The position numbers and the translations under genes were made by a program. The notes below the pieces were generated by a model. That model was not told where the DNA came from. It was given only the letters and a program-made list of their open reading frames with translations, and searched no databases. Source: Bradymonas sediminis (GTDB taxonomy: Bacteria; Myxococcota_A; Bradymonadia; Bradymonadales; Bradymonadaceae). Taken from it: DNA of 64,000 nt. The stretch is from NCBI RefSeq assembly GCF_003258315.1, contig NZ_CP030032.1, positions 4,199,501-4,263,500 on the forward strand. The letters are read 5' to 3'. Shown piece by piece: positions 51,512 to 61,220 of the stretch (within the stretch, counting starts at the first letter, position 1; every line of letters starts with the position of its first letter).

Positions 51512-52174
51512 TCAAACCCGGGCGTCGCCTTCTGCTAGATAGCGGCGAAAACACGCCGCGACCTCGGCGCCCAATCGCGAAGCCTCGACCGCCTCAAGCG
51601 CCGGCACATGCACAAAGAGCACCTGCGTCTGCACCCCGTGGGCGCGCGCCTGGGCAGCGGCGCGCAGCGAGTGATAATAGATCGCGTTGCACACATAATC
51701 CCCGGGGTCCTGACTCACACAGGCGTCCAGGCCACATACCGGCGCCCCGGACTCGGCGAAAAGCTCGGTCAATCGCGCGACGTCGACCCCCGTCTGATAA
51801 TTCTCGCGCCCCTCTTCGATAAGAATCCCATCCAGACTTTTGCGCACCCCGGCGTCCGCCGAATCCGACGTCTTCCCTCGCCGATTATACGCAAAACCCT
51901 CAAACTTCAGCGACTTAGAACTCGCAGCCAATCCGAAGTGTACGATCAGGTCGGGGGCCGAAACGCGGGCGTCGTCCGCGCGCGAAAAGACCCGCCGGGT
52001 AAATTCCCGCGCGATATCAAAGCTCACGTCGAGGCGCTCGGCGCGGCAGGCGAAGTCCTCGCCCAGCGCCCCGGCGAACGCCTTTGCGACCTCCCAGGAC
52101 GGGTTATCGGTGTGACTTAAAAAAGGGCCAAAGCCCGTGGCGAGCACCGAGATTTCGCACGCATCATCCGCCAT
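51512..52174 (-). CDS. Pyroglutamyl-peptidase I family cysteine peptidase
   Basis: A predicted C15 cysteine peptidase that removes N-terminal pyroglutamate from peptides in the cytoplasm. 220 residues: N-terminal TGFGPFLSHTDNPSWEV, then LIVHFGLA, KFEGFAYNRRGK (Glu near 90, the acid of the triad), QDPGDYVCNAIYYHSL (nucleophilic Cys near 160) and LFVHVPALEA (His near 184). The triad is complete and the length matches Pcp (200-225). ATG 52174 has GAGGGG 7 bases upstream; a TTG at 52180 is an alternative. It is the last of a minus-strand run with birA and nadC, about 20 bp from birA. Confidence 0.9.
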   Translation of the reverse strand: MADDACEISVLATGFGPFLSHTDNPSWEVAKAFAGALGEDFACRAERLDVSFDIAREFTRRVFSRADDARVSAPDLIVHFGLAASSKSLKFEGFAYNRRGKTSDSADAGVRKSLDGILIEEGRENYQTGVDVARLTELFAESGAPVCGLDACVSQDPGDYVCNAIYYHSLRAAAQARAHGVQTQVLFVHVPALEAVEASRLGAEVAACFRRYLAEGDARV

Positions 52175-52194
52175 GACCAACCCCTCAAAAAGAC

Positions 52195-52980
52195 TTATTT
52201 ATCAGCATCTTGCATCGAGAACCGAACCTCTCCCGCGTGCATATTCTGCGTCACTCCGTCGACCTCGACGAGCAACCCGCCGTCGTCCGAAATCCCGCGC
52301 GAAATCGCGTCCACCCACGCGCCATCTCGCAGCACCGAGACCACGCGCCCCTCGGTGCGATCATACGCCCGAAGCTCGTCGAGGATGCTCGCGTAGCCTC
52401 CGCGGGCGTAGCGCTCACTATACTCGAGCACGCGCCGACGAATGCCCTGCAACAAGCCCAGGCGGTCGAACTCACGCCCCGCCTCGATCCGCAGACTCGT
52501 CATGATCTCGCGCAACGCATCGGGGATCTGGTCGGCCTCCAGGTTCACGTTGATCCCAAGCCCGACCACCACAGACTCAAGCCCCTTTGGACCCGACACC
52601 GCCTCGCTCAAAATACCGCCGACCTTTCGCGTGCCAATCAGCAGGTCATTGGGCCATTTCACCCAAAGATCCACGCCGCATTGCTCGCGGATAAAGCCGC
52701 ACACCCCCGCCGCCGTCGCCAGCGTCAGCCCCGACGCTCGGCTCGCCTCGATCTCCGGGCGAAGAAGCACCGACATATAGAGATTCGCGCGCTGCGGCGA
52801 AAACCACACCCGCCGACCGCCGCCAACCTCGCGGCGCCCCCGGCCCTTGGTCTGATAATCCGCCGCCCAACACGCGCCATGCAACGCCTGCGCGGGGCCT
52901 GCGGCCAGCGCCAGATCGTTGGTCGACCCAACCTCGTCGAAGAGAAAGACCGGCGGCAACTTTTCGGACTCATTCGTCAT
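52195..52980 (-). CDS. birA: Biotin--[acetyl-CoA-carboxylase] ligase
   Basis: The enzyme that activates biotin with ATP and attaches it to the biotin carboxyl carrier protein. 261 residues: EVGSTNDLALAAG near 16-28, QTKGRGRREVGGGRR (biotin-binding loop; the usual GRGR is present), WVKWPNDLLIGTRKVGGILSE near 106-126 and GLGINVNL. There is no N-terminal DNA-binding domain, so it is a class I, enzyme-only form and not a repressor. Length fits class I (about 235-260). It starts 12 bp after nadC and belongs to the same minus-strand run. Confidence 0.94.
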   Translation of the reverse strand: MTNESEKLPPVFLFDEVGSTNDLALAAGPAQALHGACWAADYQTKGRGRREVGGGRRVWFSPQRANLYMSVLLRPEIEASRASGLTLATAAGVCGFIREQCGVDLWVKWPNDLLIGTRKVGGILSEAVSGPKGLESVVVGLGINVNLEADQIPDALREIMTSLRIEAGREFDRLGLLQGIRRRVLEYSERYARGGYASILDELRAYDRTEGRVVSVLRDGAWVDAISRGISDDGGLLVEVDGVTQNMHAGEVRFSMQDADK

Positions 52981-52992
52981 GTACGCGCTCTC

Positions 52993-53901
52993 TCAAAATT
53001 TCAGGGAAATATCGGCCGCTTCGACCGAATGGGTCAGCGCCCCCGAGGAGATATAATCCAGGCCGAGGTCGGCCAACTCCGGGAGTCGCTCCAGCGTGAT
53101 ATTCCCGCTGGCTTCGAGGGCGATATGGCGCCGAAGCCCGGCCGCCGAGACCGCGCCGGAGCGCTGATTTTTGCAAAATTCGTCGACGATCGACACGGCC
53201 TCGGCCATCATATTGGTGCTCATATTATCGAGCATAATGATGTCCGCCGAGGCATCCAGGGCGAGCTGAAGCTCGTCCAAATTACTGACCTCGACCTCGA
53301 TCTTCAGGGTCGGCGGCGCCTGCTCGCGCACCCGGCGCACCGCCTCGGCGATATCACCGCCGGCCGCGGCGAGGTGGTTATCCTTGAGCATCACCCCCGC
53401 CGACAGGCTAAAGCGGTGATTCATGCCGCCGCCGCAGCGCACCGCATATTTGTCGAGCTCGCGGTAGCCCGGGAGGGTCTTACGCGTGTCCAGAATCCGC
53501 GTCGTCGACTCGCCAAGGGCCGCGACATAGGTCGCGGTCTGAGTCGCGATGCCCGACATCCGCTGCAAGAAATTCAGGGCGATTCGCTCGGCCCGAAGGA
53601 TCGAAATCGCCCGCCCACGCGCCCGCCCGATGACCTCGCCGCGGCGAACCAACTCCCCGTCCGAGAAGTCGAATGTCCACTTCAGCGCGGGGTCCACGCG
53701 CTCGAAAACCGCGTCGACCATCGCCACGCCCGCCAACGTCAAATCCTGCTTTGCCACCAGGCGCGCATCGACCACTTCGGCCTGATTGACGCCGGCCGCC
53801 CCGCCCGAAAAGAACACCGCCGACGCGACGTCGAAGCCGACATCATCTTCCTCAATGGCCATATCAATGAGACGACGAATTCTGGGACTGATATAGAGCA
53901 T
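52993..53901 (-). CDS. nadC: Nicotinate-nucleotide pyrophosphorylase (carboxylating), NadC
   Basis: Converts quinolinate and PRPP to nicotinate mononucleotide in NAD synthesis. 302 residues: RIALNFLQRMSGIAT near 105, DTRKTLPGYRELDKYAVRCG near 140, GGMNHRFSLSAGVMLKDNH near 163, EVEVSNLDELQLAL, EASGNITLERLPE and DYISSGALTHS near the end. All phosphate and quinolinate contacts of the family appear. The ATG at 53901 has AGGA 8 bases before it; a TTG at 53922 would add 7 residues. It is 30 bp from the upstream reductase gene and 12 bp before birA. nadA and nadB are not in the window. Confidence 0.95.
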   Translation of the reverse strand: MLYISPRIRRLIDMAIEEDDVGFDVASAVFFSGGAAGVNQAEVVDARLVAKQDLTLAGVAMVDAVFERVDPALKWTFDFSDGELVRRGEVIGRARGRAISILRAERIALNFLQRMSGIATQTATYVAALGESTTRILDTRKTLPGYRELDKYAVRCGGGMNHRFSLSAGVMLKDNHLAAAGGDIAEAVRRVREQAPPTLKIEVEVSNLDELQLALDASADIIMLDNMSTNMMAEAVSIVDEFCKNQRSGAVSAAGLRRHIALEASGNITLERLPELADLGLDYISSGALTHSVEAADISLKF

Positions 53902-53931
53902 TTCCACATTCCTATCGGGCAAAGACCCGGC

Positions 53932-54747
53932 TTAGACATTGATATAAATTGAGTCCGACGAGACCCCCAAACGCAGCATCTTTTCGATTATAATTTCCAT
54001 CATAATCGGGGAACCGCTTACAAAAACCATCGCCCCTTTGAGGCTCGGCGCGTCGGCCTCAAACGCGTGCTGCACGTAGCGATGCCCCGGCGAAATCCAA
54101 TTGGGCGGCAGCGTCGCCGCCTGGGCCTCATCGAAATTTTCAACCGCCCGCTGCACCCGCACCCCACCCGCGCGCCACTTCGCGATCTCGCCGCCGTAGG
54201 CGAAGTCGCGCAAATCACTCTCGCCATAATAGAGGGCGACATTGGCCGGAGCGGCCTCGGGATGAGCGTGCCAATATTGCATCACGGGCCTCAAACTCGC
54301 GATCCCCGCGCCCGTGCAGAAAAGAAGCACCGAGCGCTGCGCGGCGCCCTCGGCCGGAAACCCCGCGCCCTCGGCCGGGCTCAGCAAAATCTTGCGCCCG
54401 ACTTTAAGCCCATTGACTTCGCTCAATTGCGCGCCCAGGCCCGAGTCTCGGTCGATCAAAAAGTCCCAGCAGGACTCCCCGACCCCCTCGATCTTCGGCG
54501 CGCTGGCGATCGCTAAAAAACGCGGCTTCATCTCCCCATATTGGAAGGTCGTATATTGGCCGGGGCGCACATGACTGGCCAGAAAATCACCGTCATCGAT
54601 CGCCACGCTCAGGCCGATATAGCGGGCGCCCTCGTCCCAAACACGCTCCACCCGGAACGGCTCACGAACACGCTTGGCGCCGATGCCGCGCGCCGGGCGC
54701 GTATAGGCCAGGCGATGGGCATAATCTGTCAGGGCATCTTGCTTCAC
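53932..54747 (-). CDS. FAD/NAD(P)-binding oxidoreductase (ferredoxin-NADP reductase-like)
   Basis: A predicted flavin reductase passing electrons between NAD(P)H and a carrier. 271 residues: a beta-barrel FAD domain with RPGQYTTFQYG (near 65-75) and FLAIASAPK, then an NAD domain with LLFCTGAGIASLRPVMQYW near 155 and VFVSGSPIMMEIIIEKML near the C-terminus. The usual R-x-Y/F-S FAD motif reads RFLAIAS here, so FAD binding is slightly atypical. I chose GTG 54747 because AAGGAAG lies 4-7 bases upstream; upstream ATGs have no RBS. It is first in a minus-strand run reductase-nadC-birA-pcp with short gaps. Confidence 0.82.
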   Translation of the reverse strand: MKQDALTDYAHRLAYTRPARGIGAKRVREPFRVERVWDEGARYIGLSVAIDDGDFLASHVRPGQYTTFQYGEMKPRFLAIASAPKIEGVGESCWDFLIDRDSGLGAQLSEVNGLKVGRKILLSPAEGAGFPAEGAAQRSVLLFCTGAGIASLRPVMQYWHAHPEAAPANVALYYGESDLRDFAYGGEIAKWRAGGVRVQRAVENFDEAQAATLPPNWISPGHRYVQHAFEADAPSLKGAMVFVSGSPIMMEIIIEKMLRLGVSSDSIYINV

Positions 54748-55010
54748 ACAACTTCCTTTGCGCCAACTTCCTCGGAGCGAATCTCGCCCGAATCCATAGC
54801 AGAAACTCATCACGCGGCAACCCCCCAACCCGCCAGACTCGCGGCTCAATACGCTTCTTTTCGCCGCTGCCTCTTGCAGTACCCACTAAAACCCCGATCC
54901 AATCCCTTGTCGACAAAGTGCCGCTCGGCTATGGTCGCCCCGAGGGTTATCGCAAAAAATTCTGCGTCGAAATTGTCGGCCGCGATAACCAACCATCGTG
55001 AAAATAAACC
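54748..55010. other. Divergent noncoding region with promoter-like sites
   Basis: No ORF with support. It separates the minus-strand reductase from the plus-strand gene at 55011. It holds a perfect 10-bp palindrome TTGTCGACAA (54907-54916) inside a promoter-like arrangement. Confidence 0.5.
54907..54935 (+). promoter_or_regulatory. Promoter-like site upstream of the unknown gene at 55011
   Basis: TTGTCG (54907-54912) and TATGGT (54930-54935), 17 bp apart, match the sigma70 boxes at 4 of 6 positions each. The first box is part of the palindrome TTGTCGACAA, so a dimeric regulator could control it. Confidence 0.4.
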
Positions 55011-55847
55011 ATGAGGCCCATCGTGCGCTCCACCTATTATCAACTGCTCGGCCATATCGTCGTCGCCGTCGAATCCTGTGAACAAAACTCAAGCCTGGCC
55101 TCGGCCCTGCAGAAAGCAGGCTTCGGCGAGGATAAGTTGTCGCTCGGCCGAAAGCTGGCCGAAAAGGGACAAGCGCTCATCTCGCGCAAGGCGCTGGAAG
55201 CCTTCGAAGACCGCATCTATGAGCATAATATCCACTATTCGGCCTCCGAGGTCGAAATGTGGCAGTCCACGGTGTCCTTTTTGCTCAAAAAGTCGGTCGA
55301 CGACCCGAACCTCATCGCCCGCACCATGGGCACCAGCGTGCACGCCACCGACCACACGATCACGGTCGTCGCTCAGACCCTGCGCATGATCGGCATGCTG
55401 CGCACCGATGAGCGCGTCTACGAATCACTCGGCGGCAAGCAAAAGGTCCACGACCTCTTGAACCGTGGCTACGCGATGCTCACTAAGATCTATCGAAACG
55501 GCGATATCGCCACCAGCCCGAGCTCGGCTGGCCTGGCGACCAACCCGATCTTCGCCGAGATCGAAGCCCACCGCGCCGCCATGGTCGCCTGGATTCGCGA
55601 ATTCGGCGCCGCCTGCGCCAAGCTCAGCGAAGCCCCCACGGTCCTTGGCGAGCTGGGCTATGTGCCCGATGGCGTCGGACTCCCGCTCGGCGGCAGCGCG
55701 TTCAACGTCCCGCTGCACGAGCGCGGCCAGCGCGCCGAATTGCCCAGCCTCGACAACCTCAAGCCCGACCCGGGTTGGTCCATCGGACGCCAGGGCCGCA
55801 ATCGCGAAAACCTCGGCGGCGGCTTCGTCGAGCCGACCTTTGAATAA
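55011..55847 (+). CDS. Protein of unknown function, helix-rich
   Basis: Not recognised. 278 residues without a signal peptide or membrane span, so probably cytoplasmic. The first 180 residues are predicted helical with charged and aliphatic blocks (ALISRKALEAFEDRIYEHN, EVEMWQSTVSFLLKKS, VVAQTLRMIGMLR). The C-terminal 60 are Gly/Pro-rich (VPDGVGLPLGGSAFNVPL, then GRQGRNRENLGGGF). A GTG at 55023 (preceded by GAGG) is an alternative start. It lies 38 bp before the small ORF that precedes larE, on the same strand, so it may be part of that unit. No domain or catalytic motif is evident. Confidence 0.65.
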   Translation: MRPIVRSTYYQLLGHIVVAVESCEQNSSLASALQKAGFGEDKLSLGRKLAEKGQALISRKALEAFEDRIYEHNIHYSASEVEMWQSTVSFLLKKSVDDPNLIARTMGTSVHATDHTITVVAQTLRMIGMLRTDERVYESLGGKQKVHDLLNRGYAMLTKIYRNGDIATSPSSAGLATNPIFAEIEAHRAAMVAWIREFGAACAKLSEAPTVLGELGYVPDGVGLPLGGSAFNVPLHERGQRAELPSLDNLKPDPGWSIGRQGRNRENLGGGFVEPTFE

Positions 55848-55885
55848 TCGTCTCACCCACCGCTGACCGAAGAATTGAGGCCCCG

Positions 55886-56137
55886 ATGAACGAAGAAGAA
55901 ATTCGAAGCCTATGCGCCGCCGAGGGCCTCAAGGTCGCTGAGATTCAGCAGATGGACGCAATCTTGGTGGTGGTGCCCGAGTCCCTCGAAGACCTCCCGG
56001 ACTTCGACACCCTCGCCGGCATCTCCGAGCATATTTGCGCCCACTCCGACTATAAATTCGTGACTCTGGGCATCGACGGCGTCGTCTTCGGCGACGCCGC
56101 CCTTAAGCCCCACCACGCGCAGGAAGCCCTCCCATGA
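55886..56137 (+). CDS. Small protein coupled to larE
   Basis: An 83-residue acidic protein (MNEEEIRSLCAAEGLK...), not recognised. It has one Cys near residue 10 and one near residue 52, a strand-like AILVVVPESLED and KFVTLGIDGVVFGD. The ATG has GAGG 7 bases upstream. Its stop overlaps the larE start by 4 bp (ATGA), so translation is coupled. This makes it a candidate partner in Ni-pincer cofactor synthesis, but that is only by position. Confidence 0.7.
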   Translation: MNEEEIRSLCAAEGLKVAEIQQMDAILVVVPESLEDLPDFDTLAGISEHICAHSDYKFVTLGIDGVVFGDAALKPHHAQEALP

Positions 56138-56984
56138 CCCCCGAATTACAGCAAAAAGTCGACGCGATCCTCGCCGAGATGAAAGACATGGGGCAAATCG
56201 TGGTGGGCTTTAGCGGCGGGGTCGACTCCTCGGTCGTCGCCGCGCTCGCCCTGCGCGCGTTGGGCGACGGCGCCACCGCCGTCACCGCCGTCAGCGAGAC
56301 CCTCGCCGGGCGCGAGCTCGACGAGGCCAAAGAGGTCGCCCGCGAGATCGGCATTCAACACGCATTCGTCGAGCTCAGCGAGCTCGACGACCCGCGCTTC
56401 CGCGCCAACACCTCGGCGCGCTGCTTCTTCTGCCAGTCGATGCGCTTTGAGCACCTGGGAAAAGTCGCCGAGCAGCTTGGCTGCGAGGTCCTGGCCTCCG
56501 GCACCAACTTCTCGGACCTGGGCGACCACCGCCCCGGCCTCAAGGCGATGGAAGAGCGCCGCGTCTACCAACCCCTGCTCGACCATAAGATCGACAAAGC
56601 CGGCGTGCGCGAGATCGCGCGGTGGCTCGAGATTTCGGTCTGGGACAAGCCCGCGATGGCCTGCCTATCGTCGCGCATCGCCCACGGCATTGAGGTCACC
56701 AACGACCGCCTGCGCCGCATCGAGCTGGCCGAAGAATGCCTGCATAAGTTGAACTTCGAGCAATTTCGCGTGCGCGACCACGACGGCCTTGCCCGCGTCG
56801 AAGTCGCCGCCGCCGAAATGCCGCGCCTCCTTGACGCTAAAATACTCAAACAAGTCGCCCGCGAGGTCCTCGCCTCCGGCTTCGACCGGGTCACCGTCGA
56901 GATGTCCGGATTCCGCTCCGGAAGCCTCAACCCGCGCCCCAATTCCGACAAAAATCCGGCCTCAGCGCCGCAAAAGGTTTCACC

Positions 56985-56988
<4 letters not shown>
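56134..56988 (+). CDS. larE: LarE, ATP-dependent sulfur transferase of Ni-pincer cofactor synthesis
   Basis: Sulfurates the LarB product, P2CMN (pyridinium-3,5-biscarboxylate mononucleotide), for the nickel-pincer nucleotide cofactor; in the best-known case it uses its own cysteine sulfur. 284 residues: PP-loop VVGFSGGVDSSVVAALAL near 23-40, RCFFCQS (RCxxC) near 89, LGDHRPGLKA, and PAMACLSSRIAHG near 173-185 with the Cys that aligns with the sacrificial Cys. Length fits LarE (270-285). Both ends overlap neighbours by 4 bp (ATGA), forming a small ORF-larE-larB unit. Confidence 0.93.
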
Positions 56989-57758
<770 letters not shown>

Positions 57759-57852
57759 GCACGCGCCGGTCGAAGGCGCGACTTCGCCTCAAACCTACCC
57801 CGGCCCTCACGGCATTATTTTTCGCTAAAGACACCTGATTTGCCCAGCAAAT

Positions 57853-57881
57853 TTGATGAATCTCCCGGCTTGTGCTAGGTT
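57853..57881 (+). promoter_or_regulatory. Promoter-like site for the Cys-rich lipoprotein
   Basis: TTGATG (57853-57858) and TAGGTT (57876-57881) are 17 bp apart, with TG one base before the second box (an extended -10 pattern). It lies 48 bp before the start codon. Confidence 0.35.
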
Positions 57882-57929
57882 TTCGGGTGTCTGAATTACG
57901 AAAAATAACCTGCTGCCTTTGAGGCCCAA

Positions 57930-60341
57930 ATGTCTCGTCATTCTATACGTTTATTCGTCTTTTTGCTCGCCCTCTGCGGGCAGCTCGTGCTCAGCGGTTG
58001 CGGGCGAACCGCGATGGGCGATCAATGCGTCACCAACGCGGACTGCGATCCGGGCTCGGAATGCGTCAACCAGCAATGCGAGCCGGCGGATTTCTGCTTC
58101 AACTCCTCGGAGTGCCCGGGCGACGAGATTTGCGTGGCGGGCGCCTGCCAGTTGCCCGAGACCACCTGCACCGACAACTCGCAATGCCCCGACGACACGC
58201 TCTGCAGCGATGGCTATTGCGTGCCCGGCTGTCGAACCGACAGTGATTGTGGCGATGACGAGCTCTGCATCGAAGGTGTCTGCGAGACCGGCTGCGCCTG
58301 CACCGGCGACGTGGACTGCGGCGAGGGCTTTGTCTGCAACGACTGCGCCTGCATCGAGCGGGTCGAGTGTGCGTCCCACGCGGATTGCCCCACCGGCTCG
58401 CGCTGCTCGGTCGACAATGTCTGCGAGCCTATTCCGCGCGAATGCGTGGAGAACTCCGACTGCCGCAACGGCATGAAATGCCTCAACGAGAGCTGCGTCG
58501 TGGGCTGCGACACCGACCAGGATTGCCCCATCGACACGGTATGTCGCGACGGAATGTGCGGCGCGGAGTGCTTCGACGATGGCGAGTGCCCCGACGGGCT
58601 CGCCTGCCACGATAATCAATGCGTCATCGTTGAGTGCCGAAGCGACGACGAGTGCGGCTTCGGCGGCGTCTGCGAAGACGGGCGCTGCGCCTATACGACC
58701 TGCGACTCCAACGCCGACTGCCCCGACTCCGAGTATTGCGATGCGGGCATTTGCGTCCCACGGCCGCCGGAGTGCACCCGCCCGTCGGACTGCGCGCCCG
58801 GTGAGACCTGCTCGAGCGACAATGTCTGCGTCCCCGACGACAACGCCTGCTTTAGCGACCTCAATTGCCCGCCCGGCGACGCCTGCATCGACGGTCGATG
58901 CGTGCCGGATGTCGAGTGTCGGGTCGACTCGGAGTGCGGCGACAATCAGATTTGCGTCGACGGCCACTGCGAGAATAACGGCGCCTGCGTCATCGACGCC
59001 GAGTGCGGCCCGGCCGAGCGCTGCCTGGGCGGCTCCTGCTTCTTCGTCGGCGACTGCCGCGCCGACATCGATTGCCGCGCCGATGAGTTCTGCAGCGACA
59101 GCTTCCGCTGCGAGCGCGCCCGCTCCTGCGATGACCTGAACTGCCCCGTCGGGACAGTCTGTGAGAACGCCCAATGCGTGACGCCGCAGGAATGCGCCGA
59201 CGACTCGATGTGCCCGGGCAACTCGATCTGCATCAACCAGCAGTGCATCCCGCAGCCCCCCGAGTGCACGTCCAGCGATCAGTGCGCGCCCGGAGAGCGC
59301 TGCGTCAACGAAGCATGTGTCTTCACCGGCGACTGCCGCTCCGATGCCGAATGCGGCCCGGATGAGATCTGCCAGAATAATTATTGCGTCCAGCCCGGCG
59401 GCTGCCGCCGCGACCAGGATTGCCCCAGCGGCCAGGAATGCGAGCCGATCTCGCGGGTCTGCCAGCCCAGCGTCGAGTGCACGTCGAATAGTGATTGCGC
59501 CGCCGGCTTGACCTGCATCTCAGACCGCTGCGTCGACGCCCGTGAATGTGTCAACGACAACGATTGCCCCACCGGCGCGGTCTGCAACGGCTTCTTCTGC
59601 CAGCCCGCCGCCGAGTGCCACGTCGACGATGATTGCGCCGCCGGCGAGCGATGCGACGTCAACAATTGCGTCGTGACCACGTGTACCGCGGCCTCCGACT
59701 GCCCGCCGGCATGGCAATGCATGGCCGACCGCTGCGTGCCGCCGCTTCTGTGCACCGACGACCAGAGCTGCCCGCTGCCGGGTATGCAATGCATCAATAA
59801 CACCTGCCAATCCCCCGGCGGATGCCAATCCGATGACGAATGCCCCGGCTCCCTATCCTGCATCGTCGGGCAGTGCCTGCCGATTCCGCCCTCGAATTGC
59901 GACGTCGACTCGGACTGCCCGGGCAACCGAATCTGTGAATTTGGCTTCTGCCTGGATAACCCCGGTCAGTGCCAGATCAACCAGGATTGCGGCCCGAATC
60001 AGCGCTGCCTGAACTACCAATGCCAGGATCTCCCCAACGTCGGCTGCACCAACAACGCCGAATGCGTCTCCGGTGAGATCTGCGACGTCGCCACCGAATC
60101 CTGCGTCCCCGGATGCGTCGACGATTCCGGCTGCAATAGCCCGGCAGAATATTGCGATTTGAACCTCAATATGTGCGCCCCGCGGGACCCGTCGGCCTGC
60201 CGTGTCAACGCTGACTGTGCGCAGGGCCAATTGTGCATCGACTCGGTCTGTCGCGCCGGAACCCAATGCATCGACCACGACGATTGCGGCCCGAACCAAT
60301 ATTGCGACAGCGGCCAATGCCTACAAATAGTCGAACCATAA
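57930..60341 (+). CDS. Cys-rich lipoprotein with about 33 tandem repeats
   Basis: An 803-residue predicted surface lipoprotein. Signal peptide ends in LSGC. The mature part is almost wholly built of about 33 repeats of about 23 residues, of the form C-x5-C-x2-G-x2-C-x4-x-C with variations (CVTNADCDPGSECVNQQC, CRTDSDCGDDELCIEGVC and so on). Each repeat has four cysteines, so over 100 in all, likely making two disulfides per repeat. This fold resembles EB/Dickkopf-like modules, seen also in myxobacterial surface proteins. No catalytic motif. It has its own promoter-like site and terminator. It may be an adhesion fibre or a protective surface layer; the function is not proven. Confidence 0.9.
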   Translation: MSRHSIRLFVFLLALCGQLVLSGCGRTAMGDQCVTNADCDPGSECVNQQCEPADFCFNSSECPGDEICVAGACQLPETTCTDNSQCPDDTLCSDGYCVPGCRTDSDCGDDELCIEGVCETGCACTGDVDCGEGFVCNDCACIERVECASHADCPTGSRCSVDNVCEPIPRECVENSDCRNGMKCLNESCVVGCDTDQDCPIDTVCRDGMCGAECFDDGECPDGLACHDNQCVIVECRSDDECGFGGVCEDGRCAYTTCDSNADCPDSEYCDAGICVPRPPECTRPSDCAPGETCSSDNVCVPDDNACFSDLNCPPGDACIDGRCVPDVECRVDSECGDNQICVDGHCENNGACVIDAECGPAERCLGGSCFFVGDCRADIDCRADEFCSDSFRCERARSCDDLNCPVGTVCENAQCVTPQECADDSMCPGNSICINQQCIPQPPECTSSDQCAPGERCVNEACVFTGDCRSDAECGPDEICQNNYCVQPGGCRRDQDCPSGQECEPISRVCQPSVECTSNSDCAAGLTCISDRCVDARECVNDNDCPTGAVCNGFFCQPAAECHVDDDCAAGERCDVNNCVVTTCTAASDCPPAWQCMADRCVPPLLCTDDQSCPLPGMQCINNTCQSPGGCQSDDECPGSLSCIVGQCLPIPPSNCDVDSDCPGNRICEFGFCLDNPGQCQINQDCGPNQRCLNYQCQDLPNVGCTNNAECVSGEICDVATESCVPGCVDDSGCNSPAEYCDLNLNMCAPRDPSACRVNADCAQGQLCIDSVCRAGTQCIDHDDCGPNQYCDSGQCLQIVEP

Positions 60342-60436
60342 GCCCAGGCGGGCTGAATCGGCTTGGATAAACCACCCATTTTCAGCCCCCCGATGCAGCT
60401 TCGGTTTGCGCGAAGCCGTGTCAATGAGATATGAGG

Positions 60437-60476
60437 AGCGCCCGCCCGGGAATTACCGGAGCGGGCGCTTCGTTTT
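60437..60476 (+). terminator. Terminator after the Cys-rich lipoprotein gene
   Basis: AGCGCCCGC (60437-60445) pairs with GCGGGCGCT (60461-60469), with inner CCGG arms, and is followed by TCGTTTTCT. It starts 96 bp after the stop codon. Confidence 0.85.
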
Positions 60477-60522
60477 CTCACTCGCTTGAGCGTGCGGCAC
60501 CGATGTACCCCCAGGAAATCCC

Positions 60523-61164
60523 ATGACAGAAACCACTCAGCTGCGTTTAACCGAAATTTTCTATAGCATTCAGGGCGAATCGGCCGCGGCCGGGCGCCCC
60601 TGCGTGTTCGTGCGCCTGTCGCGCTGCAACCTGCGTTGCACCTGGTGCGACACCACCTACTCCTTCAAGGGCGGTGACCAGAGCAGCTTCGACGCGGTCC
60701 TCGAAGAGATCGCCGGCTACGGGTGCAACCTGGTCGAGATCACCGGCGGTGAGCCGCTGCTCCAGGAGGCCGTGCTCCCCTTCATGACCCGCCTGTGTGA
60801 CGAGGGCTATGAGGTGTTGATCGAGACCTCCGGGTCGCTGGACATCTCCCCGATCGACGATCGCGTCTGCGTGATCATGGACTTCAAGGCCCCCGGCAGC
60901 GGCATGGTCGACAAGAACCTCTGGTCCAACGTCGACGCCCTCCAGAGCAAAGATGAGCTTAAATTCGTGCTCCTGGACCGCGCCGACTTCGACTGGGCCG
61001 TCGAAACCTGCCGCGAGCGTGAGCTCTTTGGTCGCGTAAAAGACGTTCATTTCTCGCCGGTACACGGCGTGCTCGACCCGAGCCTGCTCGCCGAGTGGAT
61101 CCTCGAGGAGAAATTGCCCGTGCGCCTGAACCTTCAGGTTCATAAATTCCTGGGCGTTGAATAA
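60523..61164 (+). CDS. queE: 7-carboxy-7-deazaguanine synthase QueE (radical SAM)
   Basis: Converts 6-carboxy-tetrahydropterin to CDG in queuosine and deazapurine synthesis, using a 4Fe-4S cluster and SAM. 213 residues: EIFYSIQGESAAAGRPCVFV near the start, the cluster motif CNLRCTWCDTTYSF near 35-48 (CxxxCxxC), EITGGEPLLQ near 74 (SAM contact) and DFKAPGSGM near 123. Length matches QueE (210-230). Other queuosine genes (queC, queD, queF) are not in the window. A minus-strand terminator lies just after the stop. Confidence 0.95.
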   Translation: MTETTQLRLTEIFYSIQGESAAAGRPCVFVRLSRCNLRCTWCDTTYSFKGGDQSSFDAVLEEIAGYGCNLVEITGGEPLLQEAVLPFMTRLCDEGYEVLIETSGSLDISPIDDRVCVIMDFKAPGSGMVDKNLWSNVDALQSKDELKFVLLDRADFDWAVETCRERELFGRVKDVHFSPVHGVLDPSLLAEWILEEKLPVRLNLQVHKFLGVE

Positions 61165-61193
61165 AAAAAGGCCGGTGGGCATCTCGCCCACCG
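61164..61193 (-). terminator. Minus-strand terminator before queE's end
   Basis: CGGTGGGC (61173-61180) pairs with GCCCACCG (61186-61193); on the minus strand it runs into CTTTTTTTAT. It serves the HU/IHF gene transcript reading toward queE, as a second terminator. Confidence 0.75.
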
Positions 61194-61220
61194 ACCAACG
61201 CCCAACAAAAATCTTGAACG

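Noticed and set aside
57951-59174. A 407-residue frame antisense to the Cys-rich lipoprotein
   Set aside because: It is Ala/Val-rich low complexity created by the repeated TGC/GAC codons of the real gene; no signal or motif.
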